Source of the DNA: Phaeotremella fagi
Lineage: Eukaryota > Basidiomycota > Tremellomycetes > Tremellales > Phaeotremellaceae
Assembly (NCBI GenBank): GCA_001599715.1
Contig: BCHU01000005.1
Location: 1,302,001 to 1,366,000 of the forward strand
Direction of reading: 5' to 3'
DNA: 64,000 bases
In this document: positions 1-12,250 of the stretch, one piece after another
Numbering within the stretch: position 1 is the first letter of the stretch
How the letters are laid out: each line of letters opens with the position of its first letter
Position numbers and translations under genes: made by a program
The notes under the pieces: model-generated
Database searches by the model: none
Told to the model about the DNA's origin: nothing
Seen by the model: the letters and a program-made list of their open reading frames with translations, nothing else

Positions 1-1439
1 GAATGTAGAATATGAAGATCGACCCAAGCTATCCTATCGAAATTTTTCAAATCGTTCTCATATTCCCTTTGAGCGATTTCGAATTCAGTTTCTTTTCTTT
101 GATCAGGAATTTCAGTCTCGATTCGATCTTGATCCTGATCCTGATCTATATCCTTAGCATCGTGTAAAGTAGGTGGATGACTTGGACCAGGTTGACCGAT
201 CCCTATCCCCATCGACGCTTCTAAACTGTCATCGGGTTGATTGATCACTGCAATGGATCGAAGTTCGATCCCAGGTGATGGTGAACGATTTGGTTTTGAT
301 TTCGATTTCAAACCGAATTTGGAAAGTAGATTCATTTTCGGCATTGAAAATGATTTTTGTTTGTTGAGCGTTGGGGGTTTTGGGAGCATGTTCAAACGAT
401 CTACTGAGGCTAGGGATGAGCCTAAGAATAACGCGTGAGGCATGACGGTAGCTGTTTTCGTGTTAATACTGAACAAATTGACAGGGTGTAATAGGAGAAC
501 TTACCTCCGATAATACCAACTCCAACATAGAGTGCACCAGGTTCAACGAGTGTCTATTGAATCATCAGTCTTCTATCTATCAAGTCAAGAGTTAGAAAGG
601 GACTGACATGTGAAGGAACGAGACCGAAGAAAACGTCTTTCCATTCCGGTTTAATCAATTGCAGTAGGATCATGAAAGAGACGAATACAGCCAGCACCTA
701 CATCACAGACAAGTATTAGTTACATTAGAACACTCCGACGATCGTAACGTACCAAAGAAACAATGACGATCTCAAACAACAACATCCCCCTTCTACCAGA
801 ATCCGAACGAAAGAACAAAAGCACAATAAGGACATCTGCAGCTGTAATCAAAACACCAGCGAAAAGTGGTAAGCTAGGGAATAGTCTGCGTCCAACCATT
901 CATCCATTAGTACGAGTCACTAGTGCCAGGATAAAAACAGACATACAGATTAAGAGCGATAGCTGAACCAAGAAGTTCAGCGAGGTCAGTACCGATGATA
1001 GCGACTTCAGCTAGGACGTATAAACTGTATAAAGAGATTCGAAGTGGTAATTTATATTTTGGATATTTAGCCTCAAGATTAAGGAAGAGGAGACGTGTCT
1101 GGGCTGGAAGGGAGGTTGAAGTGGTAGTACCCAATCTAACTGATAACAATTGAAGAACTAAACGGGGCGCTGTTCAGTACTTACAGTTATGTTTCGTGAT
1201 AGATAGATTTAACTCACTGACAGCTGCGAAACCAGCTATTAAGACTATGAACAATAATTTATATCCATAATCCGCTCCTGCTTGGAGATCCGTTGCCCAA
1301 TTTCCTGGATCTATGTACGCGACACTTGAAACTAAACCTGGTCCGACGAAATGGAGATGTCTAATGGGTTGTGTGAGTAAGCTGGGGTAGGGAGACCTTA
1401 CCTGACGAATAGTTCTCTACATCTTTTCAAGGATAGCAT
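1..1439 (-). CDS. NRAMP-family divalent metal (Mn2+/Fe2+) transporter, C-terminal part cut by window edge
   Basis: Proton-coupled importer of manganese and related divalent metals, an integral membrane protein of the plasma or endomembranes. The start is the ATG at 1439-1437; the first exon is 38 nt (1439-1402) and ends at a gtaagg donor. The next exon reads [20 protein letters not shown], which contains the DPGN metal-binding motif of NRAMP helix 1. The exon at about 1149-910 carries [20 protein letters not shown], the conserved helix 3 segment. Near 440-390 the minus strand reads [13 protein letters not shown], the helix 6 metal-site motif (MPH in place of the common MPHNLYLHS wording, as in fungal SMF proteins). 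After that comes a polar, Asp/Gln-rich cytosolic loop that runs off the left edge. The family is certain; which fungal SMF paralogue it is, is not. Confidence 0.88.
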
Positions 1440-2007
1440 TGTGTTTGTGGGGTGGGTGTTGATGTGTCTGTTAGTTGTCGCGTTGGTTGTTGTAGGTTAA
1501 CATTGACTGTCACTGTTCAAGAAGAAGTGATTCAATTGACTGTAGTTGTATCAACTGTAACTGTAAATGTAACTTAAAGATGGAACGATGCGATCGAACA
1601 ACCGCCAAGCTAATCTTGTGTCAATAACCAAAAGTGGCAATTACTCGTACAGTTGGCACTCAGATCTACAAAGATCACAGATCACATACAAAGCCAGACC
1701 TATACCTAAAAGAAAGGTCAACAAAAGAAAAAAAAAGGAATTCCACAACAACAAAACACTAGTAAAGCAAATCAATGAAATGAATACGAGAGAAAGATGA
1801 AAAAACTACAACCAAATGATATACGTGTAGAATACTCGTACAAACCCCCGGCTTAGGCAATGAATATATTTCTACTTGTACGAGGAATAATGAGGATATA
1901 TACAAACGCGAACGATTTCCTTTAGTATACAAAATATCAAATATTCGATGTTCATTGGCACAAGAACCTTCTGTTCAAGCAATGCTACAGAAATCAAAAG
2001 AAATCAG
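1440..2007. other. intergenic: promoter side of the NRAMP gene and 3' side of PPS1
   Basis: No coding pattern was found. The part next to 1439 is pyrimidine- and GT-rich on the plus strand and is the upstream region of the minus-strand transporter. The rest is A-rich sequence downstream of the PPS1 stop. Confidence 0.5.
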
Positions 2008-5000
2008 TTACACTAACCCAAAAATAAAGGTTATAACACTCACAACATCCCTACAGAAACTAGGCCAAGAATAAACGATCCGTCTCTTGTACTGTTGATC
2101 GATCAAATTCAAAGCCTGAGGATCCCTCACTCCATCTTTCAAAGCTTTCAAACGAAGATTCTTGATTTCTTCCTCTTCCCGTCGAGCAAGTTCAACTTCC
2201 CATCCGAAAAGTTCATGGAAGAATCTTAGATTTGGTTGAATGAGGACTAAATCGAAACTTAAGCATATGATACCTTTTGTATTGAATAGATACTCACCAT
2301 TCAACCTTCGTGCTCTAGTGATGAGATAAGCATCCATGAGACCTACACGATCGCGTTGCATCATGTAAGCGATGACGATGGAAGCTGATCGACTAACGCC
2401 AACACGCTAAACCGATATCAGGAACCTGTCCCACGGACCGTTCACAAATACTCACACAATGAACCAATATAGTCCCACCGCTAGCTCTAGCCTTCTCGAT
2501 CCAATCACAAGCTTGAGCAATCAACGGTCGCAAAGGATCATTCCCATCATCACGAACGTCAGTGAGATCAAGTCTAACAAATGAAAAAAGTCAATATTCA
2601 AAGACATTCAATGAGAATTCACGAAAGCCAACCTACACTTGAATTCTACCAGCTTTAGCTTCAGCGAAAAGAGTGTTGCTAGCATGACCACGACCACCTT
2701 GGATATGTAAACCCGAAAGTAAAGATTCACCAACACTAACGACATGCGAAATATTGAGAGCATGGAGCATAGCAGCGTTACCAGCATGTTCCCTAAATCA
2801 CAATCTCATCAATACCAAAAACCCCGCAAAGTAAAAGATAAAAAGTCGACTCACAAATTACCTAAATACAAATAAGGCAAGATCCTCGAAGGGAATCCAT
2901 CGAATCTAGCGTCTTCGAACCAGAATCTCGCCTTCTTGGCAGCTTCACTACCTCCATTTTCATCATCCAGAATCACTTGACGAGCGACTTCAACGCTAGT
3001 TGGACCCGTTTGATGTGAGAATTCAAGATTCGCAGAATGTTTCGAATCACCGTTAACATCTTCATTAGGATTTTTACCACCACCTAAACTCATCCCCCAA
3101 GATTTCCAACGCGAAGTTGAAGATTTCGACGAGTTCAGAGTGTTTGGACTGGTTGGTGTGGTGGGTGACGGAGGTTGATTGTTGGGTGAGATCAATTTCA
3201 ACGCGGCTGCTTTCCTATCAGCCAGTAATTTAGCGTCGATACGTTTAAGTAGTGGTTTATCCGAAGTGTAAAGGAAGAAAGATCTTTTAGCGTTGTTTTG
3301 TAGATAAAGATAAGCTTCCGGTAAACTTATCGACAAAGACGACATGATGTATGATAAAACCAAAATACTCGATTCAGTGTATCCATCTTGACAATGAATC
3401 AAAACTCTTCGATTCAGTGGTCGACCTTTGCTATCCTTTTCTTCAACGATTTTACGAAGGAAATAAACGATCTCGACGATTCTCGATGTCATGTAGGTGA
3501 AATCTCTCATCATACCAGTTGAAGTTCGGCATGATCCAGCACAATCGAAAGCGACGTATCCAGTATCGACTCTTGATCTCTGTTGTCGACTTGAATCCTC
3601 TTTAGGTGAAGGTGATGCCGTTCGTTTGTTACGTTCACGTTCACGTTCTGTATTGGTATGAGAACTGGAATGAACTGGAATGGAAGGTAGAGGTGATAAC
3701 AAATGTCGTAAAGCCATAGTAGCGGGTGAAGCTGACCAACTAGGTGAAGTTTCTTCCGGACGACGTTGTTTGTCAAGATCCTGTATTCTTTTGTAATACG
3801 TCGTAAGTTCTCTACTAATTGGTAATTCACAATACTCCGAGGTCTAACAATTGAATCAACTCCCGTCCATAATTCAATGAGATGAACGTACCCTAACGCA
3901 AAGATCAAAAGTGACTTTACTGCCAGCTCCATCATCTGCACCTCCAGGAACATCACAATCGTTCCCAACCTATATAGCGAGGATCAGAACAATACCATAA
4001 CCCATTTGTCTAACTTACCCAAAGCCCCGGAACAACCTCGGACCCCCTTGTCATAGCACGACTCTCATGAGCCTCTCGATCGAACAAATCAACATTCAGA
4101 GAATTGGCCGTTAATTCACCACGAGAATCGAGTGTCACAAGATGAGGACAATGTTTTTCGACTTTTTCGAATGGTTCTATTGAATTCATCGGTAAGCTAG
4201 TCTTCAGAAACAAACACTCGTGACTTACCAACAACGACCCAAACGCCATATCGTACCGGTTGATTAAGTCCTTCTCCCTCCCCTTTAACGAAGTGAGTAT
4301 AATATTCATTCATACGTTGCTGCCATAATTCTTCCTGTGCTTGAGCGATCCTAAAACCATATCAGTCTAATTCCCAGAAACCTAATGTTACACTTACATT
4401 TCGGCAACTTCCAAAATTCCATTCCCAACACCTCCTTTACCATACAAAACGATATCAGATATAGTGGCGTATTTGATCTGTTGGATATGTAAATTCCTAA
4501 GATTAATCAAAGGTGGTAATTTCGCCGGACGGAAGTGAGATGGGAATTTCTCATCATCAGGAATTCGTTTATCGAATCTTGGCATTTCGAAAACGTCTCT
4601 GACATGTAAAGAGTTGAGAAGGATACAACTTGGTTTCTCTTCTTCTTCATCCTCGTCACCATCAAGAGAAGAGGAATTACTGGTCATCTCCTCGGTATGT
4701 TGTGGTTGCTCTTGAGCTGTTGAGGAACAACTTGAACAACCTGGTGTTTCGCATGGGAATGGATGATGAGGTTGATCAAATCCTTTAGCAACTGCTTCTG
4801 GAGTTATACGTTTACTCTCGAGAGGATGCATGACGACATCAGCTTCTTCGGTGTTGATCGGTGTTGAAGGAGTTAAAGGTCCAACAGGTGATGCAGGGAT
4901 TGAATCCATCGAAGGCGAACTAGGATCTTTCCAGCTCAACAAACTTGGAGATGTCCCTTCAGTAGTCCCAGTTGATCGATAAGATTCGGAAGAAGTTGAC

Positions 5001-6026
5001 ATGGTAGAAGATCTTTCTCTTGGAGGTTGCATATCAAGAATCGGTTGGGGGATCGTATCATTCTTTTTCTCTTTCGGTTGTTCGATTTCATCGAGATGAT
5101 GAGGTGGACAAAGAAGGAGAGTAAGTCCACGATATGGAGGTGGTTCAAAAGGTGGTGCATGACTGTTGATCAGCTAAGCAATGGATATGATGACTTACCC
5201 AAAGAACCCAGCCATTTCACGACCTTTATGACCATCGTCACAGATTCCATGAAGCCACGGGAAGAGTATATGGCTCGGGACATCGAGTAATGAGTGACGT
5301 TCAATCAATCCAGGAAGCTACCAAGTTCAGTTTCAACTCTACTCAAAGACTCACCTCTTCCATCCCAACGAGACGAACACCACTTCTAACTTCCTTCCTC
5401 TCATCCTCTCTACCCCATCTAGGCATCCCCCAAACAACAGGATGATCATCGACAGGATCGGTTAATTCCAAATTGTCATTCAATTCAATTTGATGCTGAG
5501 GTTCTTGATCGATATCCATTTTATCTGTATCTTTCGTAACCTCTGGTGAAAACTCCTTTTGGATCGGAGTAGTGATTCGAGGAGGTAAAGAAGGTTCCCG
5601 TTCCCGCTCCCTTTCGATAACTTGAATCTGTTCTACACTGGGGACAGCTTTGAACAACAAAGAAGTAGCTTTGACATCACGACGTCTGCCATCTCTACTA
5701 CGTTCTTTGACCATTTCATGACCACCACTAGTTAGATTACCACCAAAAGTCAAAGGTGATGGTCTACCAAGAACAGCTTCCGATGAATGACAGCGTTCCA
5801 TACCTATACCCTCTTGATGGAGGAACAGATGAGTTGAAGTGACTGGAGTTGGTGGTGCTGAGATTGCTGCCATTGGACCTGAAACGGCAGGTAAGAGAGA
5901 TGGAGGTGGTGTTGAAGGTCTGGAATGTCGTTGCGGAGGTGTAGAGGCTCCTGGTGTTGACGATCGGGATAAAGGGAAATGATGAGGTGATCGAGGTTGT
6001 GGTGGAAGTGGGAGAACGACCGACAT
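2008..6026 (-). CDS. PPS1: Dual-specificity protein phosphatase, Pps1 family
   Basis: Tyrosine/threonine phosphatase; budding-yeast Pps1 is linked to S-phase control. The start is the ATG at 6026-6024, giving a long Pro/Ser-rich N-terminal region. The second exon (about 5290-5205) has FPWLHGICDDGHKGREMAGF, a segment typical of Pps1. There are two phosphatase-like modules. The upstream one (about 3500-3200) has the loop HCQDGYTESS, where the signature arginine of HCX5R is absent. The downstream one has the intact loop HCRVGVSRSA, split by an intron at about 2401-2451 directly after the catalytic Cys. Between them lies PSRILPYLYLGNL, the usual opening of a DSP domain. The C-terminal helix reads IQPNLRFFHELFGWE. 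The two-module layout matches fungal Pps1 and not ordinary MAPK phosphatases. At least seven introns are visible. Substrates are unknown. Confidence 0.9.
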
Positions 6027-7583
6027 CTTTCAAAACGATCAGTGGTTTGGAGTTGATTGATTATATTCAAGTTGTTCTCATGTGAGAATTGGATTCTGAG
6101 ATCTGTTTTCACTCGAAGATCTACAAGCGGGTTTCAATGATTGGTCACACGATAGTAAGGTTAGAATATCAATGACTCACAATCAATTCAACCGGTTGGA
6201 TTTGATAGAAGGCTCTGATAGGATATCGAGAGGATGAGGTAGGGATGATATGGATAAAAAGGATTAACTTTAATGGTTATGATTTCGAGATGGACCTGTT
6301 ACGATGATGAATGGATACGGATTTGATGAGTGAAACTATAAAGTGAAAGGGTGTTTGACGTTGTTGATAGGATGAATGATTTAGGTGTGAGTTTTGTGTG
6401 TGAGTGTGAGATTATGTACAAGTAAGATTGAAAGGAGGTGGAATGAGATCTGAGTCCGGGTTGACAAAGTGAGATGAATGAATTAAAGAATGTATTTCAA
6501 ATCAAAGGTCTTCCACTGTGGTGTTGTATAGGATAGGATAGGAACTGAAGTCGTACAGTGAATACAAGTAAGGAGGTGAAGGGCGGGTTGAATTGTGAGT
6601 TGAGTTACTTGTACGTTGGCTTTGTGTGGATTTGATTGTATTGATTGTGTGTATGGGGGTAGGAGTGAATGATGTAACTAGTGATGCTACAACTACAATG
6701 TATACCTATACTATACTACACTACTACAGTACAAGTTACACTGTTATCATCCATCTACAACCTCCATTCCATTCCATCCATCCATTCCATCCCTACCAAG
6801 TTCTAGCTTCGATCTCACACCTCACACCTTCACAGGCGTAAACCGGTGAACCCCATGTAATAGACCCTTAACCCCACTACGTTTCTGGTCCATACCCTGT
6901 GATTACCTACTATACCCTTACATTTACCCTGATATTGCCCTGATTATTATTATGGGTCCCCAGGTAGATCGTACATTGTACTTATTGGAAAGACTGCCTG
7001 CGGATGATGTGATGTGTTGTGCGATAGTGCGATTGTGCATACGACATGAGGTTATGTAAACAATAAGTTAACTTACCTGCACTTGAGTCACTTGGTAAGG
7101 AGGAATACCTGTAATATAGGGATGGTTACCCCCCTGACCCTTGCTTTTTGACTTTAGAATACCACTAATGACTTTTGAGGTACAACATCAAATCCGTCGG
7201 GATGATTTTGTTGCTTGGATCCTAATTTAACAGATGGATGGAGCGCTCTGCCAAAGTTTGTTTTGTCTCTTTGACTGCAAGGAAGTGCAAGACCAAGACT
7301 CGAAGTTTCCAAAAGATGAATTGTTGGTCAAGTATTGTATCCGAATGTATAAGGACTTTAGGAAGCTATTCGTCTTCCGGGCTTCTGACGAATCTACAAT
7401 CCTTTCGTGCGTTTGAAGACCTTCTAAAAAGGATCCGGAATCGCTACGAACAGGACTCATACATGCTGTATACATTAAGATCCTTTTCATGAATATCAGT
7501 ACTAATAGTACCAGTACCAATAACTAGAATCAAAAATGAATGAAGAACATTGAGTATATCCTATACGTAGACAAGATGATCCG
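6027..7583. other. intergenic: PPS1 upstream region and NmrA-gene downstream region
   Basis: About 1.5 kb. The part next to 6026 is AG-rich on the plus strand and is probably the promoter and 5' UTR of PPS1. A CCATT/CCATC microsatellite lies at 6764-6793. Several overlapping open frames exist at 7230-7520 on both strands, but none resembles a protein or has convincing splice signals. Confidence 0.5.
6764..6793. repeat. CCATT/CCATC simple repeat
   Basis: Direct repeats of the pentamer CCATT alternating with CCATC, about six units, in non-coding sequence upstream of PPS1. Confidence 0.8.
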
Positions 7584-8673
7584 TTATGAGAAAGTCGATT
7601 CACTTTTAATCCATTGCTCAAACCTCTTGACTCCAGGATGAATTTTCTTGATTTTTTCCAAATCAACCACATAACCATCAGTTTTGAACCATTCAAACAT
7701 CCGACCTAATCATCATAATCAGACCAAAAATTCTATTTCTCTGGATGAAAGACGCAACGTACCCAGATCAGGTATGAACCACGTAACCAATTTTACCAAG
7801 AACCAAGAACCTTGTTGAAATCCCTTCCCTAAAACCTTTTCAAAAAGTTCATTCATCTCATTAACAGAAATATGATCGCCAGCTATCCCTATAGCTTTAT
7901 TCTTATAACGTTCAAGCTCAAATCCAAAGAACGCTTCAGCAGCGAACCAACCGATATCGGACGTAGCGATGAAAGGCATTTTACGATCTTTATCCAACTG
8001 ATTATACATCTTCCAAGTGACTCGACCTTGCATGTCGTTTGTTAGATTTTCGAAAAATTGAACTGGTCGGAGAATAGTATATGTCATTGAAGTGTTTGTG
8101 TTTGTCTTTTGGACGAGATACTTTTCAACTTCGTATTTTGATCTCCAATGATGGATTGGTGTTGGGTCGGTCTCTGATTTCAATTCACCACCACGTTCAA
8201 CTGAATTATAGACTAGATGTTTGACCCCTTGTGCGATACAGGTATCGATTATAGATTTTCCTTGAAGAGTTTCTTTTTCTGGAGTTTGTCCACCTCCATT
8301 CCATACTCCTACGACATTTTTATATCAACCACTTTGAAAATATAAGCGGATAAGTGAAAGAGCTCACCATACAGAAGTACTCCCCAAATGGGGACACCAG
8401 CAGCCGTAAACAATTCTTCATTTTGAGTGAAATCACCTTTGATCAAAGTGATAGTATCACTGAGTTGCCCTAGGCTCTGAGCGCCAACTGAAGATGGATC
8501 ACGAGTAACTGCATAAAGATGATATTCAGATTTATGTGAGGAATTGATGATGGCTTTAATAACAGCTGAACCTGGACAGTCACAGTTGTTTAGTGGACGA
8601 ATGGCAACTCAACCAAGTGACTAACCTTGTTTACCCGTAGCTCCCAGGACGAGGATATTCTTGATTTCAGACA
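7584..8673 (-). CDS. NmrA-like family NAD(P)-binding protein
   Basis: Atypical short-chain-dehydrogenase-fold protein of the NmrA/HSCARG type. These bind NAD(P) and act as redox sensors or regulators, or as reductases. The start is the ATG at 8673, and the first exon encodes MSEIKNILVLGATGKQG, a beta strand followed by the GxxGxxG dinucleotide loop. Later exons contain VKHLVYNSVERGGE (the strand and active-site region; a canonical YxxxK is not obvious) and TILRPVQFFENLTNDM, a segment typical of NmrA proteins. The last exon ends WIKSESTFS with a TAA at 7586-7584. There are about five exons. No gene cluster partner is apparent, so the role (nitrogen-repression regulator or stand-alone reductase) cannot be chosen. 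Confidence 0.85.
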
Positions 8674-9300
8674 TGACTTCAAATATAAATCTTGAAGTTG
8701 CTCTGATGAGATTTTTGAAAAATTGATAAGATGCGACAGACACAGACAGATTTTACATTTTACTTTCGTTTTTGGTGTGGAATAAATAGATTCTGGCCTG
8801 AAACTGATGATGGATTTTGTGGTTATCTTATCATCTCAAGCCGTCGGTCGGTCGATTTGAGCTTATTAATGAGCCTGACATTCAACTATGGCTAGAAAGA
8901 TGACCCTGACAAAAGCTCACACCAGCGTGGCACAATAAAAGAAGTAGAAGTACTACTATAAGCTACGAAAACCTCTAGTCTTCCCAGGAGACCACTCGGG
9001 AAAATATAAGAAGCCAAGAATGTTAAATGCCGAAACAACATAAATAACGACGTATAAATGAACAAGGCAGGTGAAATGAAAGGTTAAACGGAAATGACCC
9101 ATGAAAAGCTATCCCACCAGAGGAAAAGTCGGTATTTTGGCGTTCAAAGGAAAGAAATGATAGATGACAGTCAACCTTTCACGGTGACTGCTCCACAAAT
9201 CGAAGCCCCAATGGACATATAATAACTTTTAACCCTTGTTATAATTTCTTTTTCTTTTCTCCCCACTTTTTCTTCCAAATTCGAATTAGTTTATATCAAG
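8674..9300. other. divergent intergenic region between the NmrA gene and the 187-aa protein gene
   Basis: Divergent promoter region of about 630 bp. It is A+T-rich near 9210-9250, just before the plus-strand gene. No coding potential or repeat was noticed. Confidence 0.5.
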
Positions 9301-9864
9301 ATGTCAAATCCTACAACTCGAGACCTATCCGAGATCAAACAACCAGACTGGGTATTCTGCGATGGTTCACAACTCAGTGATAAAATCAAAGAATCTGGTA
9401 ATACCTTGATGGATCTTGAGGCCTACTCTGATTCATATTGCTGTACCTTCTCACCTTCGCAAAATATCGCTATCGTCTATAATCTCCATAAGTCTTCGAA
9501 CAGCATAATCTATGGTGATCACGAAATTTTTTTCTACAAAAAAGACCATCCGGATGTCATGTTAGAGGCGTCCGGTTTCGCAGTCCGCCCAGGGGAATCT
9601 TTGGAGAAGTGTTTGAAAGAGTACATCGGGTGGGTTGTTCTAGGCAAAGAATGGCGTCTCGTTTCCAACCCCAGCCATTATGCTGCGACCGAAGACCGTC
9701 CCTCCAAAGACGACCTCTCTCAACTCATCGCCGATAAATCCTACATTGCTCAAGGTATCTCCAAGCTCTACAACACTCAAATTCAAACTATCGCTTCTCA
9801 ACAGAACGAGACAAGAATGGTAACCGAGACAAAGGATACCGAGACAAAGGAGACAGACAAGTAG
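9301..9864 (+). CDS. Hypothetical protein, 187 aa, paralogue of the gene at 12251
   Basis: I do not recognise the family. It is a single uninterrupted exon from the ATG at 9301 to a TAG. The protein is soluble-looking, with no signal peptide or membrane segment. Key segments shared with the gene at 12251 are PDWVFCDGSQL (residues about 15-26), CTFSPSQ (about 57-63) and SYIAQGISKLYNTQ (about 147-160). The tail is rich in Lys, Thr and Glu (TETKDTETKETDK) and comes from a short DNA repeat. Because the sister has the same blocks at the same spacing but low identity elsewhere, it is a genuine gene and an old duplicate. The absence of introns is unusual for this window. Function unknown. Confidence 0.75.
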   Translation: MSNPTTRDLSEIKQPDWVFCDGSQLSDKIKESGNTLMDLEAYSDSYCCTFSPSQNIAIVYNLHKSSNSIIYGDHEIFFYKKDHPDVMLEASGFAVRPGESLEKCLKEYIGWVVLGKEWRLVSNPSHYAATEDRPSKDDLSQLIADKSYIAQGISKLYNTQIQTIASQQNETRMVTETKDTETKETDK

Positions 9865-10096
9865 AGATCTTGTCAAGTTTTCAGTGGGAGGTGTATCCTT
9901 GAGGTCGTCTGCTTATGGTTTTGTTATGAATTTGTTTTTGTGTTTGTTTGAGTAGTAGTGTGAAGTAGTTCCAAACTTGAAATGTATAGAGATGAAGTGG
10001 TACATGAATCTTACCGTTGTCGATTATGATTGATCATAGAAGTCCGTCGTACAATGTTGTAATACAACAAGCTGATTGTCCAGGTCATAACTGCTC

Positions 10097-11890
10097 CTAA
10101 GTCATACATTCCCAACAACCAGTGACAGCTTGTTTGAGATAGAAGAACATCATACTAGGAAACGATGTCTTAGCCTGAGTGACGCTGAACAATAAATCAA
10201 AGAACTTACTCTCCATATATATAAGTTTGCGGACCTATGGACTTTATTAGTTGAATCCGTTATTTTAGTACGAAGACCTACCCAAATGAAAGTGCTGATC
10301 ATTATCGAAATAACTAACAGAATGACTTCGTTCAGCGTAACTACTTAAAGAAAGTTCTCTAGACTCACTTTTCGAAACCCTCCAGAATGCTGACCCAATT
10401 GAACAATTTCACTCCCATATCCTTCGAAACTAATCTAGCAGCTTGATCCAACTGAAAGATCTTTATTTTACCTTGCCCATCGTTCGATTGTCTCAATTGT
10501 CTGGTTCTGAACATCATCGGTATATCCTTTTTTGAAGGGTATAGCTCCTTGATGTGAATAATGAATTTTCGTATTCTTGAGCTGAACCATTGTAATTCTG
10601 AATGAAGATAGCCCAAAGCTTGGAATCTGTCTCTTCCCTTTATCAACCCTATCTACAATTGGAATTGTCTGTTAACAATCCAAAATTTCAAAGTATCGAA
10701 GGTTGTCACTCACCTCTCTTATAAAATTGTCATCCCAAAACAAACTGCTTAAAACTATGAGATCTGGTTTACCTTCCACTCCACTTTCTTTCATTCTAGG
10801 TAAAAGAAATTTTTCTATCCTCCCTTCGAAGGATAGAGGTCTATCTTCTTCTAATCTCCAATCAGTTATTGTGTCATCATCAACCATGCTGATACTGAAT
10901 ACACGCGTAAGTTTACGAATGACGTTCGGTCCCCGTTTAGATGATCACCCACAGGAACCAGTGAACTATCGTAAGATCAAGTTGGGGTACTTTACATACC
11001 CCTCCTACGTGGATGCCCCAATAATCGTACACGCCATAAATCTCTGGACAAATTTGTTGCACCTGAAGTGCGTGAGTACTGATTTCTTCATTTAACATGC
11101 ATGAATGAACCTACGTTATTCCTATCATCTACATCCACAATCAGTAAGAGAAGGACCAAACTATAAGAGATCACTCACGACTGAAAAGATTGATAAAGAC
11201 TGCATCAGTCCGATGATTAAACGTGAGTTAGAATAAAGACATACCTATCACCTAAGCCGAACAAGTCAATAATCAATACCATAATCAAGAACCGACCAAA
11301 AACAACTCACCAACAAAAAGAACAGTTTTTCCCCTTGCAAACTCCCAATCTATCCCACCAGAAGTTAAATTTCGATTCAAATCAGCCATATAAGTGTCAG
11401 CCGCCCCCGACAATTCCCAATCCCTCTCAGTGATATCGTCATAAAGATTGAGATCATGGATGGAAATATCAATTTCTTTCTGGTTGTTGATATCAATAGA
11501 TCGGAATGGTAACCATCTAGTTCCGTTTATTAGACCTTTTGGAGACCAGTGTATCATCCCTTCCCTTTCGTATGGGTCTTTTTGACATTTCGAACATCTA
11601 GACGACGGGGGGTTATGTAGCAGATTTAATTTGGGACTAGGTCCAGTTCAGCTGATTGGGCTTCATGATGAAGGTAACAATTGTTTCACACACCTGTTGA
11701 TACTTGTTCCATCATACAAGATCCAATTAAAAATTGATCCTATCAGAAGAACGAAAATCCTTAAAGGCCTTTTACGAATTCTAGTACACGCAGAAAGAAA
11801 TTTGTATGTCGCTTGAACAAAGGATGCTCTGGACGATCGAGCTTTTCGTTCTGGTGAGGTCGAATAAGACCTTTTGTATTGGTGCGACAT
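10097..11890 (-). CDS. SGNH/PC-esterase-like type II membrane protein
   Basis: Probably an acyl-esterase or acyltransferase-like protein of the secretory pathway, of the GDSL/SGNH (PC-esterase) fold that also occurs in glycan O-acetylation proteins. The chosen start is the ATG at 11890 (MSHQYKRSYST). A single membrane anchor follows (PLRIFVLLIGSIFNWIL). After an intron comes CSKCQKDPYERE, then GKTVLFVG and GDS, the SGNH block I serine motif, which is split across exons. Then come DRNNVQQIC, LDLTIVHWFL, LDQAARLVSKDMGVKLFNW, and a C-terminal exon with FDNDQHFHLGPQTYIYGD, which supplies a plausible Asp/His pair. The last exon ends with a TAG at 10099-10097. Roughly ten exons, some tiny. The family call rests on fold motifs; the substrate is unknown. 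It sits between the two 185-aa paralogues. Confidence 0.65.
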
Positions 11891-12250
11891 CAGTGTTATG
11901 CTTTGTATTGACAGTAACAACAACACCGACAAAATGGAATTGAAGCGCGACTGTCTTTTGACGAATCTGACGCGTTGCTTCCCTGAAAATTCAATCTGTC
12001 TGAACCGAATTGTGCCAATCTGACAGCAGACATCTGCTAACATCATTTGTTACTTGAGAAACATATGACGTTGGGATGAAAGGTTGGAAGTAGAAAATGG
12101 AAAGCAAACTATCTCTCCTTTATGTGCGCAAATTATTTGTGAATCTGAGTTTGAACATGTTGAACATGAACTTTACTGTTACGAAGCTGCACACGTTTTC
12201 AATTTCTTCCCAACCGTTGATTACCAAATCTCGATACGACACTCCAAAGA
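11891..12250. other. divergent intergenic region between the SGNH gene and the 183-aa protein gene
   Basis: A shared upstream region. The minus-strand frame stays open upstream of the chosen SGNH start as far as 12046, so an earlier start is possible. The chosen ATG leaves the membrane anchor closest to the N terminus. Confidence 0.4.

Noticed and set aside
7227..7520. Overlapping open frames on both strands
   Set aside because: No family resemblance, no splice signals, and three frames open at once in a region expected to be 3' UTR or intergenic.
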